From: JBQTJN01 sp052387095
Lineage (GTDB): Bacteria > Pseudomonadota > Alphaproteobacteria > Micavibrionales > Micavibrionaceae
Assembly (NCBI GenBank): GCA_052387095.1
Contig: JBQTJN010000009.1
Span: 1-41,147 of the forward strand
Direction: 5' to 3'
DNA: 41,147 nucleotides
The translations under genes and the position numbers were made by a program. This document shows, piece after piece, positions 25,515 through 34,473 of the stretch; positions within the stretch are counted from its first letter, which is position 1, and each line of letters starts with the position of its first letter. The notes under the pieces are model-generated. The model saw only the letters and a program-made list of their open reading frames with translations, had not been told where the DNA came from and did no database searches.

Positions 25515-25790
25515 AGGATCAAGACTTATAAATTATGACGAATTCTGTTGAACAAGGAAAAGGCAGATGCAAGGCAAAGTCGCGCAGCGCATGCCATAGC
25601 CTATACGCAAGCGGCTTTAACGATGCAGATGCCCTTTTCTTGTTCAACCCTTTCCGGGCGCGGCAAAACAGCCGGCCTGATCGTTCAAAGCCCTTGCCAT
25701 TAGCGCTGAAGCTAGGGGCTTCGGGCTTTTCACTTCCATTCCGGCTGTTTTGCAAGCGCAGAATCGTCATAATTTATAAGTCTTGATCCT
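25515..25790. mobile_element. MITE-like element with perfect 27-bp terminal inverted repeats
   Basis: Positions 25515-25541 and 25764-25790 are exact reverse complements (27 of 27), and match continues with one indel for about five more bases. Inside are two further hairpins: A, GTTGAACAAG (25547) with CTTGTTCAAC (25639-25648), and B, GCAAAACAGCCGG (25663-25675) with CCGGCTGTTTTGC (25741-25753). There is no transposase, and the 83-codon ORFs on each strand are mirror images imposed by the palindromes. No target-site duplication is evident. The right end lies 13 bases before the lptD ATG. This is the only content of the 25456-25803 gap. Confidence 0.75.
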
Positions 25791-25803
25791 AAAGTCTCTT
25801 TTC

Positions 25804-28278
25804 ATGCGCCGGCATACCGTTCCAGCGAGCCTTCATAAATTTATATCCGGCATCATGTTGGCCGGTTTTCTTTCAGTGCCCGTGCCGGTCCATGCGCAAA
25901 TGTTGACCGCGCCAGTCGCTTCGCAAAAAACCTCACCGCCGCCTGTGGAAAAGCAAGCGCCCGCTTTGATGACACGGGAAGCCGCGCCGCCCGCAGTCGC
26001 TTCGTCAGTGCCCGTAAAATCGGGGGAGCCCGTTGATCTGCAGGCCGACAGGCTCGAGCATAACGACCAGACGAATATTGTTACAGCATCCGGCAATGTG
26101 ATGCTGGTGCAGGCGGGGCGTATCCTGCACGCCGATGAAATTACTTATGACGTGAATAAAGACCAGGCCCACGCTCAGGGGCATGTCGTGCTCAATGAAG
26201 TCAACGGCGATATTCATTACGCCGAAGAAGTTGAGTTGAATGATCAATTCAAGAATGGTTTCGTCGAAGGATTAAAAACCGAACTCGCCGATGGCTCCCG
26301 TTTCACAGCTGAAGAAGGCAAGCGCGAGGGCGGCGTAAAAACAACGATGTATGATGCATCCTATACGCCATGCGAACCCTGCAAAGCCGACCCGGAAAAG
26401 GCACCTGTCTGGCAAATCAGGGCAGATGAAGTAGAGCATGATCAGGCCGCACAAACAATTGAATACAAAAATGCAACGTTCGACGTACTGGGCGTGCCGG
26501 TTCTCTACACGCCGTATTTCTCACATCCCGACGGAACCATATTGCAAAAAAGCGGATTCCTGTCGCCGACGGCCGGCTTTGCCAGTTCCCTGGGCGCTTT
26601 TATAGGCAGCCGCTATTACTGGGCGATCGCGCCGGACCGGGATGCGACGATGGGTGTCACAATCATGACCGAAGCCGCGCCGCTGGTCAGCGGCGAATAC
26701 CGCAGACGCTGGGACAACGCTCAAAGCCAAAGCGAAGCCAGCATCACTTATTCGGAACGTGAAGACCGCGAGGACGGCGTTGGAATTACCCAGGACGAAG
26801 AGGTGCGCGGCCATATTTTTTCTGAAAATCTCTGGGACATTAATAATAAATGGCGCAGCGGTCTTAACGTGCAATGGGCATCGGACGACCAATATTTGCG
26901 GCAGTACGACATCGACAGCGATGATGTTCTCGAAAACGATCTCTACGCCGAGCGATTTTCCGGCCGCAATTACACAGTCGGCCGTATCTTGACCTTTCAA
27001 GACGTGCGCGTGCGCGAGAACCAGGAAGACCAGCCGCAAATCCTGCCGGAGATCATCACAAGCTTTGTCGGCGAGCCGGGCTCTGTGCCTGTCATTGGTG
27101 GGCGCTGGAGCATAGCGGGTTCTGCGCTGGGCCTGCGCCGGGGCGGCTCCGGCGCTGATGTGAACCGCCTCAGTCTTGATGGAGGTTATCAGAAACGCAT
27201 GGTGTCCGATTACGGCTTCCTGACAAACGTGAACGTTAATTTACGCGCTGATTCTTATTATGCGCGCGACCGCGCCTTTGCCATGATGAACCCCGGTGCG
27301 GATGACAGCTCTACGGAGGCGCGGATATTCCCGCAAATGCATGTGCAGACGGGTTATCCCGTCGCAAAGGAATTTGAAACCATGCAGGCACGCATTGAGC
27401 CGATCGTCGCGCTCACCCTCGCGCCGAACATCGATGTGAACGAAAAAATCCCGAACGAAGATAGCCGCGACGTCCAGATCGACGCCAGCAATCTTTTCGA
27501 GCCCAACCGCTTCCCGGGTTTTGACCGCGTCGAGGACCAATCGCGCGTCACGACCGGGATTCTCACCGGGCTCTATAACTACAACGGCTCGCAAGCTGAT
27601 ATTTTCCTGGGTCAGAGCTATCGTCTGAATGAGGATGACAACCCGTTTCCGGAAGGCTCGGGCCTGGATGAGCGTTCTTCCGATGTTGTAGGGCAGGTTA
27701 CCGCGCGTACGCAGACTTACGATCTCAATTACCGCTTCCAGTTGGATAGCAACAATCTTTCATCGCAGCGTCATGAAGTTGATGCAGGCGCTACCTTTGA
27801 CCGTTTTGGCATCAGCGGACAATATCTCTTTGCCAAAGCGCTGAGCGGCACCGACATCGATGAAAGCCGCGAACAGATCCGCGCAGAGATGGGGTACTAC
27901 CTCACGCCGGAATGGCAAGTGCGGACGAGTGCGACACAGGATCTTGGCCGAACCCCCGGTCTCCGCCAGGCGGCTGTCGGGCTTGATTATTTCGGGCAGT
28001 GCCTGTTCTGGTCGCTTACAGGACAACGTAACCTGACCGATGATTCTTCGGGCGAGAGCGACACCGAAATCCTGTTCCGTATCGGCCTCAAAAACCTCAG
28101 CGACTTTGAGCGTTCGCGTTATCTGCTGCGGCAGGAGCAAAGGGAAGCAGAAGCGCGCGCCACCGCCCGGGCCCATTTCGGCGCGCCGTTTTCAGCGACG
28201 CCGGCACCAGCGGTCTATACTGCGCCCGCACAGACGGCTTTTTCCACACCGCGGCCTATGCTTTTGACAAGACCTTAA
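25804..28278 (+). CDS. lptD: LPS-assembly protein LptD
   Basis: LptD is the outer membrane beta-barrel that, with LptE, inserts lipopolysaccharide into the outer leaflet. From the ATG at 25804 the product is 824 residues with a signal peptide ending near PVPVHAQ. The periplasmic beta-jellyroll (OstA-like) is visible as VDLQADRLEHNDQTNIVTAS and GRILHADEITYDVNKDQAHA. The barrel start is VLGVPVLYTPYFSHPDGT. Cysteines occur in the TPCEPCKAD region and in FGQCLFWSL near the end, as needed for the disulfides of LptD. An in-frame TTG at 25783 lies inside the terminal repeat of the upstream element and is less likely. No clear Shine-Dalgarno sequence is seen. Confidence 0.93.
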   Translation: MRRHTVPASLHKFISGIMLAGFLSVPVPVHAQMLTAPVASQKTSPPPVEKQAPALMTREAAPPAVASSVPVKSGEPVDLQADRLEHNDQTNIVTASGNVMLVQAGRILHADEITYDVNKDQAHAQGHVVLNEVNGDIHYAEEVELNDQFKNGFVEGLKTELADGSRFTAEEGKREGGVKTTMYDASYTPCEPCKADPEKAPVWQIRADEVEHDQAAQTIEYKNATFDVLGVPVLYTPYFSHPDGTILQKSGFLSPTAGFASSLGAFIGSRYYWAIAPDRDATMGVTIMTEAAPLVSGEYRRRWDNAQSQSEASITYSEREDREDGVGITQDEEVRGHIFSENLWDINNKWRSGLNVQWASDDQYLRQYDIDSDDVLENDLYAERFSGRNYTVGRILTFQDVRVRENQEDQPQILPEIITSFVGEPGSVPVIGGRWSIAGSALGLRRGGSGADVNRLSLDGGYQKRMVSDYGFLTNVNVNLRADSYYARDRAFAMMNPGADDSSTEARIFPQMHVQTGYPVAKEFETMQARIEPIVALTLAPNIDVNEKIPNEDSRDVQIDASNLFEPNRFPGFDRVEDQSRVTTGILTGLYNYNGSQADIFLGQSYRLNEDDNPFPEGSGLDERSSDVVGQVTARTQTYDLNYRFQLDSNNLSSQRHEVDAGATFDRFGISGQYLFAKALSGTDIDESREQIRAEMGYYLTPEWQVRTSATQDLGRTPGLRQAAVGLDYFGQCLFWSLTGQRNLTDDSSGESDTEILFRIGLKNLSDFERSRYLLRQEQREAEARATARAHFGAPFSATPAPAVYTAPAQTAFSTPRPMLLTRP

Positions 28279-28348
28279 GGGATTGATTTAAAACAATTTT
28301 ATCCTTTTAAAATTGACATAAAACAGATATATAAGCCATTGTACCTTT

Positions 28349-28905
28349 ATGGTTACAGTTGAAGAAATACTGGCGGAATACGGCGATACGCCACGCATGG
28401 AGGCTTATATCAGAACAGCCGCGCTGCTTCTGGATATTCGCGAAAAAATACACAGCAGCAGTGAAATAGTTTTCGAAGTGAATGCTTTCATTCATCATGT
28501 TAACAAAGTTGAATCCGGATACTACGATAATGACAATAAAATTGAAACGCTCGAGGAACTTTATGAGAGGCTTAAGAATTTCCCTGATAAACCTAAGGGT
28601 GATCCAAGCCTAACTTTTGATTGCTATATGCGTAAAGAAACAAAAGAAATGCGTCAGGAAAATTTTCAGGATTTCTAAGAAAGTATGAAAAAATACTTGA
28701 TTCTGATTTAAAGGAGGTTCGGGAATCGATCGCTCTCTCATTGCAAAAAATGACTATCCTTCAAAAAGACAAGCCAGCTATTGAAACGCTTAAAACGTTT
28801 CTTGAAAATCCTGAACTTTTTCTTTTGGAAGGTAAAACCATTGGTCCCGGACACTGGAATAAGGACGTTAAATCAAACGATGTGGCCGGGCATTTAACGC
28901 AATAA
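28349..28905 (+). CDS. Hypothetical protein split by a -1 frameshift
   Basis: The first frame gives 109 residues (28349-28678), starting MVTVEEILAEYGDTPRMEAY and ending at TAA. From 28660 the -1 frame is open to TAA at 28903-28905 and reads as good protein: GFLRKYEKILDSDLKEVRE, then KPAIETLKTFLENPELFLLEG. At 28660-28666 is A AAT TTT, a canonical X XXY YYZ slippery heptamer in the right phase; a -1 slip there yields 185 residues. A weak AAGTAT / ATACTT stem lies 14 bases downstream. I do not recognise the family; it is soluble, acidic and mostly helical. It could be programmed frameshifting, a young pseudogene or a sequence error. Confidence 0.55.
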
Positions 28906-28907
28906 TG

Positions 28908-30929
28908 TTAAACATCGATATCTTCCGCGAACGCGGCATTATCCTGGATAAATTTGAAACGATGCTCGGCGTTCTTGCCCATCAAACGCTCGACCAGATC
29001 TTCCGTGGAATTGGGTGCCGCCCCTGCCGCCGTCAAATCATCCATCTCCGCCGTCAAACCCAGTGCCTCAAGATGCGGCAGTGTGATGCGCAGCAGCGTG
29101 CGCGATTTCGGGTTCATCGTCGTTTCCTTGAGCTGCGCGGCCGGCATTTCGCCGAGACCCTTGAAGCGGCTGATATCAACCTTTGATTTCCCCTTGAACG
29201 TAGTGTTCAATAATTTTTCCTTATGCGCGTCATCCTGCGCATATTCGCTGATATTGCCGCTCACCAGACGGTAGAGCGGCGGCTGGGCCATAAACAAATG
29301 CCCGCCTTCGACCAGCGGCTTCATCTGCGTATAAAAAAACGTAATGAGCAGGGAGGCAATGTGCGCGCCATCGACATCGGCGTCGGTCATAACAATGATT
29401 TTCTCATAGCGCAGGTTTTCCAGCTTGAAATCCTTGCCCGAACCGCACCCCATCGCAAGGATCAGATCCTGGATTTCCTGGTTGGCGCGGATTTTGTCAT
29501 TTGTTGCGCTCACCACGTTGAGAATTTTACCGCGCAGCGGCAAAATCGCCTGCGTTTCGCGGTTGCGTCCCTGCTTGGCGGAGCCGCCCGCAGAATCGCC
29601 CTCGACAATAAAGAGTTCAGTCCCTGCCGCGTCCGTCTTGCTGCAATCGGCCAGCTTGCCGGGCAGGCGCAGCTTGCGTGTCGCCGTTTTACGCGCCATC
29701 ATCTTGTCATCGCGGCGGCGAAGGCGGTCCTCGGCGCGGTCGATAATAAAATTCAGAAGCTTGGTGCTTTCCGTGGGATCGCTGGACAGCCAGTGATCGA
29801 AATGATCCTTGATAGCCATATCGACCAGCTTCGTGGCCTCGACATTCGCCAGTTTTTCCTTCGTCTGGCCCTGGAATTGCGGGTCCTTGATAAAAAGCGA
29901 TAAAATTACAGCGGCGCCGGTGAAAATATCCTCCGCCGTCACAACCGATGTCTTCTTGTTACCGGTCATCTCGCCATAACCGCGCAATGAACGTGACAGC
30001 GCGGTGCGCAGACCCGCCTCGTGCGTACCACCTTGCGGTGTGGGAATAGTATTGCAGTAGGAATGCGCGAAACCTTCACCATCATCCGGCCAGGCCAGCG
30101 CGAATTCCACGTAGCCCTGTTTTTCCGGCAGATCGGCACGCCCCGCGAAAGGCCGACCCGTCACAGTCTCGCGCCCATGCAGGGACGCGGTCAGGAAATC
30201 TTTCAAACCATCCGGGAAATGAAATGTATTTTCTTCCGGCACTTTACCTTCGCCCGCCAAGAGGGAGGCGTCGCACTTCCATTTGATTTTGACGCCGGAA
30301 TAAAGATAGGCTTTCGATCGCGCCATCTGGTACAGCCATGCCGGCTTGAATTTTGCGCGCTTGCCAAAAATATCTGGATCCGGGTGAAACGTCACCGATG
30401 AGCCGCGGCGGTTATTAACCGCGCCCATATTTTGCAGCTTTGATGTCGGCGCTCCCCGCGAATAAGTTTGGCGATAAAGCTTTTTATCACGCGCGACCTC
30501 GACGCTCATGGAATCCGAGAGTGCATTGACCACAGAAATCCCGACGCCGTGCAGGCCGCCGGAAGTCTGGTAGACATTCTGGTTAAATTTCCCGCCGGAA
30601 TGCAGCGTGGTCATAATCACTTCCAGCGCCGACTTGTTTTTATATTTGGGATGGTTGTCGACCGGGATGCCGCGCCCATTGTCTTTAATAGTTACATTAT
30701 TATCCGCATCGAGCGCAACCTCGATGGTATCTGCATGACCCGCCACGGCCTCATCCATCGAATTGTCGAGAATCTCTCCGGCTAGATGGTGCAGCGCCCG
30801 GTCGTCCGTCCCGCCGATATACATACCAGGGCGGCGGCGAACGGGTTCCAGCCCCTCCAGCACCTCAATATCCGAGGCGTCGTAAGAGGCATTCTTTTTA
30901 GGGGCAGAGGAGGAAAACAGGTCGGACAT
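28908..30929 (-). CDS. parE: DNA topoisomerase IV subunit B
   Basis: ParE is the ATPase subunit of topoisomerase IV, which unlinks daughter chromosomes. The 673-residue protein has the GHKL ATPase motifs EILDNSMDEA, KDNGRGIP and SGGLHGVGISVVNALS, and the Toprim motifs FIVEGDSAGGSAKQGRNRE and VMTDADVDGAHI. The C-terminal RFKGLGEMPAAQLKETTMNP has the ParE rather than GyrB form, and the protein lacks the long GyrB insertion. The stop lies two bases from the end of the frameshifted gene on the other strand. Confidence 0.94.
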   Translation of the reverse strand: MSDLFSSSAPKKNASYDASDIEVLEGLEPVRRRPGMYIGGTDDRALHHLAGEILDNSMDEAVAGHADTIEVALDADNNVTIKDNGRGIPVDNHPKYKNKSALEVIMTTLHSGGKFNQNVYQTSGGLHGVGISVVNALSDSMSVEVARDKKLYRQTYSRGAPTSKLQNMGAVNNRRGSSVTFHPDPDIFGKRAKFKPAWLYQMARSKAYLYSGVKIKWKCDASLLAGEGKVPEENTFHFPDGLKDFLTASLHGRETVTGRPFAGRADLPEKQGYVEFALAWPDDGEGFAHSYCNTIPTPQGGTHEAGLRTALSRSLRGYGEMTGNKKTSVVTAEDIFTGAAVILSLFIKDPQFQGQTKEKLANVEATKLVDMAIKDHFDHWLSSDPTESTKLLNFIIDRAEDRLRRRDDKMMARKTATRKLRLPGKLADCSKTDAAGTELFIVEGDSAGGSAKQGRNRETQAILPLRGKILNVVSATNDKIRANQEIQDLILAMGCGSGKDFKLENLRYEKIIVMTDADVDGAHIASLLITFFYTQMKPLVEGGHLFMAQPPLYRLVSGNISEYAQDDAHKEKLLNTTFKGKSKVDISRFKGLGEMPAAQLKETTMNPKSRTLLRITLPHLEALGLTAEMDDLTAAGAAPNSTEDLVERLMGKNAEHRFKFIQDNAAFAEDIDV

Positions 30930-31016
30930 CGTATAATCAATTATAAGGGAAGGGGACTGACTTCATAAAGGCTTTAGCGGTATAGTAGGCGGAAATCAAT
31001 ACAAGGGAAACTTTTT

Positions 31017-31433
31017 ATGTCCAGCAACGAACCTTATCCCGATTTTGCCGCACCTCCCGCTGAGCTCAAGGGGCGGAATTCAACCATCCGTCTAATCGCC
31101 ATGCCGGCGGACGCCAATCCCTCCGGCGACATTTTCGGCGGCTGGATTCTAGCACACATGGATTTAGCGGGCGGCGCACATGCTTTTAAACATCTTAATC
31201 ACCGCGTTGTCACGGTCGGCATTGAAGCCATGAGTTTTCACAAGCCGGTTTTTATCGGTGATGACGTGGCCTTCTATACCAAAATCTTTAGGACCGGGCG
31301 CACATCTGTTACGATTAAAATAGAAAGCTGGGCCTATCGCCGCAACGGCGAAGGCTATGTCAAGGTTACGGAAGGATTATTCACCTATGTGCAGATCGAT
31401 GATAACCGTGTCCCGATTCCTATTAGTGCTTAG
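31017..31433 (+). CDS. yciA: Acyl-CoA thioesterase, YciA family
   Basis: A 138-residue single hot-dog domain hydrolase that releases free CoA from acyl-CoAs. The family signature is clear: IRLIAMPADANPSGDIFGGW then ILAHMDLAGG, with the catalytic Asp of GDIFGGW, followed by VTVGIEAMSFHKPVFIGD. GGGAA precedes the ATG. The 3' end overlaps the start of the next gene by about 35 bases. Confidence 0.92.
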   Translation: MSSNEPYPDFAAPPAELKGRNSTIRLIAMPADANPSGDIFGGWILAHMDLAGGAHAFKHLNHRVVTVGIEAMSFHKPVFIGDDVAFYTKIFRTGRTSVTIKIESWAYRRNGEGYVKVTEGLFTYVQIDDNRVPIPISA

Positions 31434-32541
31434 CGCCGTCCTGTTTTTTACGACCGGGGCTGAGGCACAGTCAATACTGCATACCTACAGCAAGCCCCTG
31501 TCGAATATTGCACTTCTGCCGAAGGCGGAATTCGAGGCAGTCACAGCCCTTTATGAGAAAGCGCCGTTGAATGATGCGGCGCTGGCATTTTCCGTCCGCC
31601 TGCCCAGGGGCTGGGTGGAAGGGAAGGACGTAACGCTGGGCGACGCCCTGGTGCAGAAAATTCCCACCGATCTTGTACGCTTCTATAGCCCGCCCTCGCT
31701 TGAGGCGCAAAGCACGTTTATCGTGCAGGGCGTAAAGCTCGAATACGCACAGACAGCACAGCAATGGTTTGTTCAATATCTCATCGCCAACGGGTTCGGC
31801 AGCGAGGGCATGAAGATTCACAGCAAGACGCGCGCCGAGGCGCTCTATGTCGGCGTCGAAGGTTATGAAAGTTACATTATCCGTTCAGTCATCGAGATGA
31901 ATGGCAAATATGTGCTGATGGCGCAGTTTAAAATGCCGCTTGAACTGTGGGAGACGCACAAAAAGATGCAGGCGCAGGTGATTGAATCTTTCCGCATCGA
32001 AAACCGCGTTGATGAGCCTGTCGAACCCATGCGCCCGCACCGTTTCCTCGATATTGCGTCTATGGAATACCCGGCCTCATGGGAAATGCGGGTGGCCGGT
32101 GTAAAATCCGTGGAATCGATGGGGCTCGATCTGTTCAATGCCGGCGCGCCGGGTGAATACGACAACAAGAACCGTGCCCTGAATGGCAAGATCAGCGTCA
32201 GGTTGAATATGGTGGCACCGGAAGACAACCTGGCGCAGAAACTGCAAAAAACAAAAGATGAACTGAATGCAGCCGGCATCGTCCTGAAAGGTCCGATTGA
32301 GAAAAAGGAAAAGCCTGTGCTTGATCCATCGGTTCAAAAAATGATTTTTGAAACCTACCGCGCATCCTATGCCAACAATCCGCAGCTGGATTACGAAGTG
32401 TGGGTGACCTTATTCCGGAGCGGCAATTATATGTATGCGGTTACGATGGAAACTCCCTCGCGCGGCAAGGATTATTTCATCTGGGCGCGGAATACGGAGA
32501 CCTACAGGTTGATATTGAAAAGTTTAAAGCCTACTCAATAA
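31399..32541 (+). CDS. Exported hypothetical protein with two similar domains
   Basis: A 380-residue protein, if started at MITVSRFLLVLSAVLFF, which gives a clean signal peptide cut near GAEA-QS. The start lies within the end of yciA, implying coupled translation; an in-frame ATG at 31357 would destroy the signal peptide. The mature part looks like two tandem copies of one fold. Each opens with a strand and a Pro-x-x-Trp turn (FSVRLPRGWVE at about 55, IASMEYPASWEMR at about 215) and each ends with a helix plus S-F/L-K/R (VIESFRIEN, LILKSLKPTQ). This recalls PsbP/Mog1-like domains, but I claim no family. Periplasmic role unknown. Confidence 0.72.
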   Translation: MITVSRFLLVLSAVLFFTTGAEAQSILHTYSKPLSNIALLPKAEFEAVTALYEKAPLNDAALAFSVRLPRGWVEGKDVTLGDALVQKIPTDLVRFYSPPSLEAQSTFIVQGVKLEYAQTAQQWFVQYLIANGFGSEGMKIHSKTRAEALYVGVEGYESYIIRSVIEMNGKYVLMAQFKMPLELWETHKKMQAQVIESFRIENRVDEPVEPMRPHRFLDIASMEYPASWEMRVAGVKSVESMGLDLFNAGAPGEYDNKNRALNGKISVRLNMVAPEDNLAQKLQKTKDELNAAGIVLKGPIEKKEKPVLDPSVQKMIFETYRASYANNPQLDYEVWVTLFRSGNYMYAVTMETPSRGKDYFIWARNTETYRLILKSLKPTQ

Positions 32542-32550
32542 ACTTTAGCG

Positions 32551-32620
32551 AAACCCCGTTTTTAAAACGGGGTCTATTGGATAGAGCGTATGGACCCCGG
32601 CTTTCGCCGGGGTTTCGTTT
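32551..32620. terminator. Paired hairpins, bidirectional terminator
   Basis: Two hairpins in tandem: CCCCGTTTT / AAAACGGGG (32554-32572) and CCCCGGC / GCCGGGG (32595-32612), the latter followed by TTTCGTTT. They lie between convergent genes (the exported orphan and glnA) and can stop transcription from both sides. The CCCCGGC-TTTC-GCCGGGG unit resembles the arms of the 34073-34138 repeat. Confidence 0.8.
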
Positions 32621-32627
32621 AGGTTGT

Positions 32628-34058
32628 TTAGCCGGAATAATACATCTGGTACTCAATCGGGTGCACGGTTGTCTCATACAACTCAACCTCTTCCATCCGC
32701 AATCTGATGTAAGCCTCGATGAAATCCATCGTGAAAACGCCGCCCCTGAGCAGAAATTCATTATCTTGGCGCAGCGAGTCCAGCGCTTCGCGCAAGGATC
32801 CGCACACGGTTGGAATTTTGCGCAGCTCCTCTGACGGCAGATGATAAAGATCCTTGTCCATCGCTTCGCCGGGGTAAATTTTATTTTGAATCCCGTCAAG
32901 CCCCGCCATCATCATGGACGCAAAAGCGAGATACGGGTTCGCCAGCGGATCCGGGAAACGCACCTCGACACGCTTGGCATTCGGCGATGATACGGCCGGA
33001 ATCCGGCAGCTGGCCGAGCGGTTATTCTGCGAATAGGCCAGCAGGACAGGGGCCTCATAGCCCGGCACAAGACGCTTGTAGCTGTTGGTTGTCGGATTGG
33101 TGAAAGCATTCAGCGCTTTCGCATGTTTAATGATGCCGCCTATATAAAAGAGCGCGGCCTCGGAAAGGCCTGCATATTTGTCGCCCGAAAACGCGGCCTT
33201 GCCGCCCCGCCACAGCGACTGGTGCACATGCATGCCGGACCCGTTATCACCGACCAGGGGTTTTGGCAGGAAGGTGGCGCTTTTCCCGTAGGCATTCGCG
33301 ACATTATGCACGACATGCTTGTAAATCTGGATGTTATCAGCGGCATCAGTCAGGGTTGAAAACTGGATGCCGATCTCGCATTGCGCCGGCGCAACCTCGT
33401 GGTGATGTTTTTCGGGCGCTAGACCCATGCTCTGCATGACGGTAACCATCTCGCCGCGAATGTCGGAAAGAGAATCCACGGGCGCATCCGGGAAATACCC
33501 GCCTTTGACGCGCGGACGGTGGCCGGAATTGCCGCCGGGATAATCCTTTGCCGAATTATAGGGGCCTTCTTCACTGTCGATTTCAAAACCGATGCGCTTC
33601 ATTTCAACGGCGTATTTCACATTGTCAAAAACAAAGAATTCCGCTTCCGGTCCGAAATAGGCGGTATCGGCAATGCCGGAGCTTTTCAAATAGGCTTCCG
33701 CGCTTTTAGCGATATAACGCGGGTCGCGCTCATACGGCTTGTTCGTGTTCGGATCATAAACGTCGCAGAAAATCTTGATCGTTTTCTGCGCAGAGAAGGG
33801 GTCCGCGCAGACTTTGGAAATATCCGGCACGATTTTCATATCGGACTGGTGAATGTCTTTCCACCCGGCAATCGAGGAGCCGTCAAAAAACAAACCGTTC
33901 TCAATGATCTTTTCATCGAAGGCGGTGTGGTGCTGCGCCGTGTGGTGCCACTTGCCGCGTATGTCGGTGAAGTTAAGGTCGATGAACTGGACGCCCTGGT
34001 CGCGGATGAATTTGATCAGATCGACGGGTTTCTTGAATTTCAGGGCTTCCGAAGTCAT
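32628..34058 (-). CDS. glnA: Glutamine synthetase type I
   Basis: GlnA makes glutamine from glutamate, ammonia and ATP. The 476-residue length is typical of type I. Active-site motifs are FFDGSSIAGW, GPEAEFFVFD, VGDNGSGMHVHQS and RLVPGYEAPVLLAYSQNNRS. The conserved adenylylation tyrosine is in DKDLYHLPSEE, so control by adenylylation (GlnE) is expected. Upstream glnB, its usual alphaproteobacterial partner, is absent here. GAGG lies ahead of the ATG, and a palindromic repeat (34073-34138) forms most of the leader. Confidence 0.96.
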   Translation of the reverse strand: MTSEALKFKKPVDLIKFIRDQGVQFIDLNFTDIRGKWHHTAQHHTAFDEKIIENGLFFDGSSIAGWKDIHQSDMKIVPDISKVCADPFSAQKTIKIFCDVYDPNTNKPYERDPRYIAKSAEAYLKSSGIADTAYFGPEAEFFVFDNVKYAVEMKRIGFEIDSEEGPYNSAKDYPGGNSGHRPRVKGGYFPDAPVDSLSDIRGEMVTVMQSMGLAPEKHHHEVAPAQCEIGIQFSTLTDAADNIQIYKHVVHNVANAYGKSATFLPKPLVGDNGSGMHVHQSLWRGGKAAFSGDKYAGLSEAALFYIGGIIKHAKALNAFTNPTTNSYKRLVPGYEAPVLLAYSQNNRSASCRIPAVSSPNAKRVEVRFPDPLANPYLAFASMMMAGLDGIQNKIYPGEAMDKDLYHLPSEELRKIPTVCGSLREALDSLRQDNEFLLRGGVFTMDFIEAYIRLRMEEVELYETTVHPIEYQMYYSG

Positions 34059-34072
34059 GGTTCCTCATTGGC

Positions 34073-34138
34073 GTCATCCCGGCGAAAGCCGGGATATGGT
34101 TATTAATGGCACGCAATCCCGGCTTTCACCGGGATGAC
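34073..34138. repeat. REP-like inverted repeat in the glnA leader
   Basis: Two 23-base arms in inverted orientation differing at one base, each itself a hairpin (ATCCCGGC / GCCGGGAT), with about 20 bases between them. It begins 15 bases before the glnA ATG on the minus strand, so it would be transcribed as leader RNA if the promoter lies upstream of it. Confidence 0.8.
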
Positions 34139-34221
34139 AAAGCTGACTAAAATCTTGACCACAGCTACCATAAACATATACAGAAGACAATTCGCGCTGC
34201 CCCCGCTATTATACAGGGTAT

Positions 34222-34297
34222 GGCGACTGTAGCTCAGTGGTAGAGCCCTCGGTTGTGGTCCGAGTTGTCGCGGGTTCGATCCCCGTCAGTCGCCCCA
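34222..34297 (+). tRNA. tRNA-His (anticodon GTG)
   Basis: A 76-base cloverleaf with encoded CCA and the histidine-specific extra G at -1 (34222) facing C73. The acceptor stem is GCGACTG / CAGTCGC, the D stem GCTC / GAGC, and the anticodon stem CTCGG / CCGAG around TTGTGGT, anticodon GTG. The T stem is GCGGG / CCCGT around TTCGATC. The integrase gene 177 bases downstream in the same direction marks this tRNA as the likely attachment site. Confidence 0.98.
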
Positions 34298-34421
34298 TTT
34301 TTCATTTTATCTAGGTTCGCCTCCCTTCATGTATGACCATAAAAACCGCAGAAACAAGCGGATTTTTCTGCATCCTGAACGCAGGTGAACTCATTCATAT
34401 CTGTTTACAGCCGCAAAATTT

Positions 34422-34471
34422 GGGGGCATAATTAAGGCCACATGCCCCCAGCAACAAAAATGGATGCCCCC
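34422..34471. promoter_or_regulatory. Repeated integrase-binding boxes upstream of int
   Basis: Three copies of one box: GGGGGCAT (34422-34429, inverted), ATGCCCCC (34442-34449) and ATGCCCCC (34464-34471), the last ending two bases before the int ATG. Their arrangement suits arm-type sites for the integrase and self-regulation. A 13-codon ORF (34442-34483) starting in the second box, with AAGG before it, overlaps the int start and could be a leader peptide. Confidence 0.55.
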
Positions 34472-34473
34472 AG

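Noticed and set aside
25519..25786. Two 83-codon ORFs, one per strand, in the lptD upstream gap
   Set aside because: They are mirror images produced by the long inverted repeats; neither has a ribosome-binding site or protein-like composition.
28681..28711. Short ORF MKKYLILI after the 109-aa frame
   Set aside because: Eight codons, no family, and the -1 frame through the same bases is far more protein-like.
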